Below, in pieces: positions 59,898 to 64,000 of a stretch of DNA of 64,000 nt. The DNA comes from Sulfitobacter sp. F26169L (lineage in GTDB: Bacteria; Pseudomonadota; Alphaproteobacteria; Rhodobacterales; Rhodobacteraceae). The position numbers were made by a program, and so were the translations under genes. Each line of letters starts with the position of its first letter. The first letter of the stretch is position 1. Under the pieces are notes generated by a model. The model had not been told where the DNA came from and made no database searches. It worked only from the letters and a program-made list of their open reading frames with translations. The stretch lies in NCBI RefSeq assembly GCF_026410285.1, contig NZ_JAPMLP010000001.1, forward strand, positions 744,001 to 808,000. The letters run 5' to 3'.

Positions 59898-59912
59898 TGG
59901 CGGAGAGACAGG
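59898..59912. repeat. attR (right attachment site)
   Basis: The 3' end of tRNA-Ser, identical over 15 bases with attL at 49,434-49,448. Confidence 0.82.
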
Positions 59913-59987
59913 GATTCGAACCCTGGGTAGGCTTGCACCCACAACGGTTTTCGAGACCGCCCCGTTCGACCACTCCGGCACCTCTCC
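59898..59987 (-). tRNA. tRNA-Ser (anticodon CGA), integration target
   Basis: A 90-nt minus-strand tRNA with long variable arm: GGAGAGG acceptor start, anticodon stem GCGGT/ACCGT around loop CTCGAAA, T loop TTCGAAT, and encoded CCA. Its last 15 bases (59,898-59,912) are the attR core shared with attL. The gene is kept intact after integration. Confidence 0.93.
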
Positions 59988-60133
59988 GCGCTGGGGTCTT
60001 GGAGGCGATCGTTTAAGCGGGATTATCGAGTTGGGCAAGTGGGTGTTTGCGCATCTTTGCCGGTTTACCGAATTTTCATTGCAGCGCGATACAGAACAGC
60101 TAGTTTGTCGGCGAACGCAACAAAGGAAACCAT

Positions 60134-60976
60134 ATGCAAATGATCCGGCACACCCTGATAATGTCTGTGGCCGCCGTGATGCTGGCCCTGTGCGCAACTG
60201 TGGCAAAGGCAGATACGCCTGAACGTGATGACGTCGAGGCATTTCTGGAGGTCACGGGTTTTGATGTCGCATTGGACAGCATTCGACTGTCCGCAGACGC
60301 CGCGCCGCAAATGCTGGGGCTTGAGGCAGATGATTTCGGTTCGGAGTGGAAGCGGCTGGTGGCCGAAGTGTTCGATACGAATTTGATGCACGACATGGCC
60401 ATTGATCTGCTCGAAAAGACCCTGTCAAAAGAATTGCTGACCCACGCTGCGGGATTTTATGCATCCGATCTGGGTCAACGGTTGGTCGCGGTTGAAAATC
60501 GTTCCCACATGATTGAGGAAGACGGACTGAAATCGGAGAGCGGCGGCCAGATCATTGAGGGACTGAAAAGCATCGACTCTCCGCGCATTGCCATATTGGA
60601 ACGGTTGAATAAGGCCAGCGGGGGCGAGGAAAGCTCGCTCAGGTCAATACAGGAAGTGCAAATCAGGTTTTTGATGGCCGCAGCAGGTGCCGGTGTGATC
60701 GAATTGCAAATGGAAGAACCGGACCTTAGGGAAGCCATGCGTGCGCAGGAAGAGGAGTTGCGCAGGAACCTGCGCAAAAGCGCGCTGGAGGGTTCGGCCT
60801 ATACTTATCAGGCGTTTTCCGATGCTGAAATGATCGCCTATGCTGAGGCATTGGAACACCCCGATATGAAAGAGGTCTACAACCTGATGAACGCTGTTCA
60901 ATACGAGATCATGGCTAACCGTTTCGAAGCGGTGGCAGACCGTCTGCGCCTGATGCAGCCCAGTCAGGATCTGTAA
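60134..60976 (+). CDS. DUF2059 exported protein 1
   Basis: A 280-residue protein with a cleavable signal peptide (hydrophobic core about residues 8-20, AKADTPERDD at the likely cleavage). The DUF2059-type repeat region is ADDFGSEWKRLVAEVF... LSKELLTHAAGFYASDLGQRLVAVE. Function is unknown. The next gene, a second protein of the same group, follows directly after the stop, so this is a tandem pair. Confidence 0.8.
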   Translation: MQMIRHTLIMSVAAVMLALCATVAKADTPERDDVEAFLEVTGFDVALDSIRLSADAAPQMLGLEADDFGSEWKRLVAEVFDTNLMHDMAIDLLEKTLSKELLTHAAGFYASDLGQRLVAVENRSHMIEEDGLKSESGGQIIEGLKSIDSPRIAILERLNKASGGEESSLRSIQEVQIRFLMAAAGAGVIELQMEEPDLREAMRAQEEELRRNLRKSALEGSAYTYQAFSDAEMIAYAEALEHPDMKEVYNLMNAVQYEIMANRFEAVADRLRLMQPSQDL

Positions 60977-61786
60977 ATGCGCCGGTTTCTAGCTGCCTTC
61001 CTGATGGTTCTTATGGCACTGCCGCTGTGGGCGGGAGCGCGCCACACTGTTTTGATGGACGTCCTGAAAATTCAGGAACTGAGCGGGATCTTACACGCCG
61101 AAGGCGTGAAGTTCGGCGCGACGTTGAACCGTGACTGGCTAGAGGGGCAGGGTGGCCCTGCGTGGTCACAGCAAGTGATCCGCATTTATGATCCTCAACG
61201 CATCGCAGAAGGTATTCGCGCCGGACTGGAACCCGCGCTTGAAGGGGAAACTCTAGAGGCTGCGATCACTTTCTTTGGTTCCGATCTGGGAAGCAGGATT
61301 ATCACGCTGGAAAATGCCGCGCGCCGCGCGATGGCTGATCCGGCAGTAGAAGAACAGGCCCGCGAACAATATGCTGCGCGCGAGGGCAGTGATGATCCGC
61401 GACTTGTACAGATCAATCGGATGATTGACGCTGGTGATCTGGTCAACCGCAATGTCACCTCAGCGCTAAATTCAAATTACCAATTTTTGCGTGCTTTGGT
61501 GGATGGCGACATCTACGTGATGAGCGATGCCGAAATTCTGGAAGACGTTCAAGCAGAGCGTGAAGACATCACAGCCGACACCGCGAACTGGCTTGGCGCG
61601 TTCCTGACACTTGCCTATAGTCCGCTCAGCATCGAAGAACTGACTGCCTATGCCGACTTTGCGCAAACCCCGGCGGGCAAATCGCTGAACGCGGGATTAT
61701 TTGCAGGGTTCGATCCGCTGTATGAAGATATTTCATATGCACTTGGGCGCGCAATGGCACTGAACATCGCCGCAGAGGAGTTATAG
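60977..61786 (+). CDS. DUF2059 exported protein 2
   Basis: A 269-residue protein with signal peptide (MRRFLAAFLMVLMALPLWAGA). The segment EGETLEAAITFFGSDLGSRIITLENAARRAM parallels the FYASDLGQRLVAVENRSHM part of its neighbour, so the two probably arose by duplication with strong divergence. The start follows the previous stop immediately. Confidence 0.8.
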   Translation: MRRFLAAFLMVLMALPLWAGARHTVLMDVLKIQELSGILHAEGVKFGATLNRDWLEGQGGPAWSQQVIRIYDPQRIAEGIRAGLEPALEGETLEAAITFFGSDLGSRIITLENAARRAMADPAVEEQAREQYAAREGSDDPRLVQINRMIDAGDLVNRNVTSALNSNYQFLRALVDGDIYVMSDAEILEDVQAEREDITADTANWLGAFLTLAYSPLSIEELTAYADFAQTPAGKSLNAGLFAGFDPLYEDISYALGRAMALNIAAEEL

Positions 61787-61932
61787 CCAGAGCACAGTTG
61801 CCCAAAGCCTGATAAATAAATGCGGCAATATAAGCTATGGTTTCAGGTCGGGAAACACCGTCCTGATCCCCTTCCATTGGGCCATATCCAGTGCGTCACT
61901 GTATGATCCCCTAAAAAGACGCTCTCGCATTT

Positions 61933-62399
61933 TTACCACTGTGTAATGATGATCTGGTGCCGAGCAAACTTCACATGCGTGTAAGGGACCAAGCCGCAGA
62001 TTTTTCGGGTGACAGACCGGCTGTTGACAAAGTTTTTGGCCGCGACAAAAACGCTACCAAATCTTTCAACAAGTTCGGCCACAGTCCCGTCGAATAGAAT
62101 GCTGTGACCGAAAGAAACAGGTACGGGGCTTGTCGCGCCAATTTTACTTCGTGAATTATTACCGGTTCTATCGCTCTGGCTCCGCGTTCCGTGCGCCAAC
62201 TGAACCAGCGCACAGGTTTTAGCCCAGGACATTCATTCATCATCACATCACCAGCTTTCAGCGCTTCTATCCGCTTGGGGCCTTGTGAAGGATCGACAAG
62301 CGTTCCGGCAGTGAAACAGGCAAACGGGCTGTAGGGGTCGGGCTGTTTGTGGCCAATACTGCGTTCGGAGGTAAAGACATGCGTCTGACCCGGCACCAT
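61933..62399 (-). pseudogene. Frameshifted Hint-domain protein
   Basis: One minus-strand frame gives FACFTAGTLVDPSQGPKRIEALKAGDVMM, the start of a Hint (hedgehog/intein-type) domain common in Rhodobacterales. It loses similarity near 62,110-62,155. Another frame then continues with SILFDGTVAELVERFGSVFVAAKNFVNSRSVTRK and VKFARHQIIITQ, the second half of the same domain. A single frameshift would join them. The N-terminal part and start are unclear. Confidence 0.6.
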
Positions 62400-62862
62400 A
62401 TCCTGACCGATGATACAAAATTTGTTGCGTCGCTGCCGCTGTTGTATTGCCCAATGGTGATTGAAAATCCTTTAAGTCAGTTATTGTCGGTCAGGCGATA
62501 GTTAAACAATAACTTGACTGCACGCGGCATGCATCAAGCCGTCGATCGTGACCGGATCTGCCAGTTCCTGCTAACGGTGCGTCCTGCCGATTTCGTGAAA
62601 CAGTGCATCATCAGTGAAATCCCGTTGCACCACAGTATTTGACAGCAAGGTCATCGAAAGTGGCGGGTCTGCCTATGTTGTCGAAATCACTGAACTAATA
62701 GAAATACCAAAGGTCGTATAGAGCCATTTGTGTTCACTCATTATTAATGCGATGTTATTCGCAATAATAGTGACTGCTAGAAGACGCAGCGGTTTTCATT
62801 GTGGCGGGTACCCCGCGTGACGCATGGTGACAAACAGAATGTTGATAACAGCATCTAGCTGC

Positions 62863-62891
62863 TTGACTTACCGCGCCGATCACCCGATAAG
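62863..62891 (+). promoter_or_regulatory. Predicted sigma-70-type promoter for rplU-rpmA
   Basis: TTGACT (62,863-62,868) and GATAAG (62,886-62,891) are separated by an optimal 17 bases. The predicted transcript start is about 62,898, giving a leader of about 140 bases before rplU. Confidence 0.6.
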
Positions 62892-62897
62892 CCGCCA

Positions 62898-62933
62898 ACC
62901 CGACATATCACTGATGTGTTCGGGTGTATTTTT
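62898..62933 (+). terminator. Terminator-like hairpin in rplU leader
   Basis: ACCCGA pairs with TCGGGT and an inner CATATCA/TGATGTG region extends the stem, followed by GTATTTTT. It starts almost at the predicted transcription start, so it could attenuate rplU-rpmA transcription or end transcripts coming from upstream. Confidence 0.55.
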
Positions 62934-63039
62934 AATGACGCCCCAAGGGCGCGCTGTTCCAGGTGGATCAAGGCAGAGCCCGATCCGAAACACCCGTAGT
63001 AGGGGGCCAAAGAACGCGGCAAAATGTGAAGGAAGACCT

Positions 63040-63753
63040 ATGTTTGCGGTCCTGAAAACAGGCGGTAAGCAATATAAAGTTCAGCCCGGCGATATGCTGC
63101 GCGTAGAACGTATTGCGGCATCTGCCGGTGACACAGTTCAATTTAACGAAGTTCTGATGCTGGGCGGTGACAACCCTCAGGTCGGCGCACCAATGATCGA
63201 AGACGCCGGCGTTCAGGCCGAAGTTGTCGACCAGATCAAAGGCGAAAAAGTAATCCACTTCGTCAAGCGTCGCCGGAAGCACTCCTCCAAGCGCACAAAA
63301 GGCCACCGTCAGAAACTGACATTGGTCAAGATCACAGATATCCTCGCCTCGGGCGCAGGCAAATCCGGTGTTGCAGCCGCAATTGGCACAGGTTCCGTAT
63401 CCGCAGCGGCCGTAGCAGCGATCACAGGCAAATCTGTCGACGCAGCTCCTGCTAAGAAGGCAAAGCCGGCGAAAGCCGCGAAGCCTGCCAAGGACGCAGC
63501 ACCAGAAGCAAAAGCTGAAAAGCCTGCCAAGGCAAAGAAAGCCGCAAAATCCGACGGTGACGATCTGTCCGAGATTTCTGGCGTTGGCCCCGTTATTGTT
63601 GGCAAGCTGCACGCCGAAGGTGTGACCACATTTGCACAGATTGCTGCATGGACAGACGCAGACGTGGAAGCTATTGAAGAGAAACTGTCGTTCAAAGGTC
63701 GTGTGGGTCGTGAAGACTGGATCGCACAGGCCAAAGAACTGGCAAAAGGCTAA
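63040..63753 (+). CDS. rplU: 50S ribosomal protein L21 with helix-hairpin-helix extension
   Basis: [23 protein letters not shown] from ATG 63,040 (GGAAG site) is the bL21 start, and the ribosomal part ends near residue 103 with [20 protein letters not shown]. The protein, however, is 237 residues. An alanine/lysine-rich linker (about 135-175) leads to [28 protein letters not shown], a helix-hairpin-helix like those found as tails in other Rhodobacterales proteins. The added domain's role is unknown. rpmA follows 11 bases after the stop. Confidence 0.95.
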   Translation: MFAVLKTGGKQYKVQPGDMLRVERIAASAGDTVQFNEVLMLGGDNPQVGAPMIEDAGVQAEVVDQIKGEKVIHFVKRRRKHSSKRTKGHRQKLTLVKITDILASGAGKSGVAAAIGTGSVSAAAVAAITGKSVDAAPAKKAKPAKAAKPAKDAAPEAKAEKPAKAKKAAKSDGDDLSEISGVGPVIVGKLHAEGVTTFAQIAAWTDADVEAIEEKLSFKGRVGREDWIAQAKELAKG

Positions 63754-63764
63754 GGAGAGACCTA

Positions 63765-64000
63765 ATGGCACATAAAAAAGCAGGCGGCTCGTCACGTAAC
63801 GGCCGCGACTCAGCTGGTCGCCGTCTTGGCGTGAAGAAATACGGTGGCGAAGTTGTCGTTCCTGGAAACATCATCGTGCGTCAGCGCGGAACACAGTTCT
63901 GGCCTGGTCAGAATGTGGGCATGGGCAAAGATCACACGATCTTTGCAACAGTTGACGGCAATGTGCAGTTCCACAAGGGCCTGAAAAAACGCACATTCAT
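63765..64000 (+). CDS. rpmA: 50S ribosomal protein L27 (cut by window edge)
   Basis: ATG 63,765 starts [29 protein letters not shown], the bL27 N-terminus, which reaches the peptidyl transferase centre. No N-terminal propeptide is present. 78 codons are in the window, about nine-tenths of the usual length. It forms the common rplU-rpmA operon. Confidence 0.96.
   Translation, partial: MAHKKAGGSSRNGRDSAGRRLGVKKYGGEVVVPGNIIVRQRGTQFWPGQNVGMGKDHTIFATVDGNVQFHKGLKKRTF

Larger units (their letters stand above)
49434..59912 (+). mobile_element. tRNA-Ser-integrated capsid-forming phage satellite (cf-PICI-like)
   Basis: A 10.5-kb unit bounded by the same 15 bases, TGGCGGAGAGACAGG, at 49,434-49,448 and 59,898-59,912. 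The right copy is the 3' end of tRNA-Ser. Inside, all genes but one run rightward: integrase, unknown protein, AlpA-like regulator, two small proteins, Rep-like ATPase, iteron array, terminase, head protein, HNH nuclease, HK97 capsid, protease, connector, portal. There are no tail, lysis, repressor or holin genes. Size and content fit capsid-forming phage-inducible islands, which borrow tails from a helper phage. A cut-down prophage is the alternative. Confidence 0.82.
62400..63039. other. Leader and promoter region before rplU
   Basis: Apart from the promoter and hairpin listed separately, no gene is recognised. A longer frame in rplU's phase starts at 62,824, but its start is poorly supported and crosses the promoter and hairpin. 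Confidence 0.5.

Overview
The window is chromosomal DNA of an alphaproteobacterium of the Rhodobacterales, most likely the Roseobacter group. This rests on a zwf-pgl-pgi operon, a CckA kinase, a one-cysteine IscR heading a suf operon, an Irr-type iron box, a RACo-like corrinoid activator, and an L21 protein with a helix-hairpin-helix tail. I cannot name the genus. The sequence is about 64 kb of mostly dense housekeeping genes, with one accessory region at about 42.2-59.9 kb.

Left part (1-42.2 kb). After a partial radical SAM gene come zwf, pgl and pgi (glucose-6-phosphate handling), a CPA1 antiporter, a thioesterase, an ArsC/Spx-like protein and tRNA-Gly. A RACo-like ASKHA ferredoxin protein and a ureohydrolase follow. 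Next are guaB, an RsmB-type methyltransferase, cckA (with a CtrA box upstream), a sulfotransferase-like gene, recA (with a LexA box), alaS, typA, an MscS channel, an SMR transporter and icd. The suf operon starts with iscR and runs through a cysteine desulfurase, sufB, sufC, sufD and sufS, with small membrane proteins inserted. An Irr-type box lies in front of it. After tRNA-Arg come a YeeE/YedE transporter and three genes of folate/corrinoid one-carbon transfer (methyltransferase, methylene-THF reductase, small 'virulence factor' protein). These three presumably work with the RACo-like protein at 7-9 kb. Ppx/GppA and rlmE close this part.

Accessory part (42.2-59.9 kb). The first half (42.2-49.4 kb) is a gene-poor island. 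It holds an RTX calcium-binding protein with three 297-bp internal repeats, a decayed tyrosine recombinase, and a GSCFA plus alpha/beta-hydrolase pair. The second half (49,434-59,912) is a compact integrated element bounded by a 15-bp direct repeat made from the 3' end of tRNA-Ser. It carries an integrase, an AlpA-like regulator, a Rep-like ATPase followed by a CGTCAC iteron/dyad array, and a capsid and packaging set: terminase, HNH nuclease, HK97 capsid, prohead protease, connector and portal. It has no tail or lysis genes. This is the organisation of a capsid-forming phage satellite (cf-PICI-like) and is the most interesting system in the window.

Right part (59.9-64 kb). tRNA-Ser, two tandem DUF2059 exported proteins, a frameshifted Hint-domain pseudogene, and rplU-rpmA (the latter cut by the window edge), preceded by a promoter and a terminator-like hairpin.

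All domain calls were made by reading the translated sequence and recognising motifs. No database search was run.
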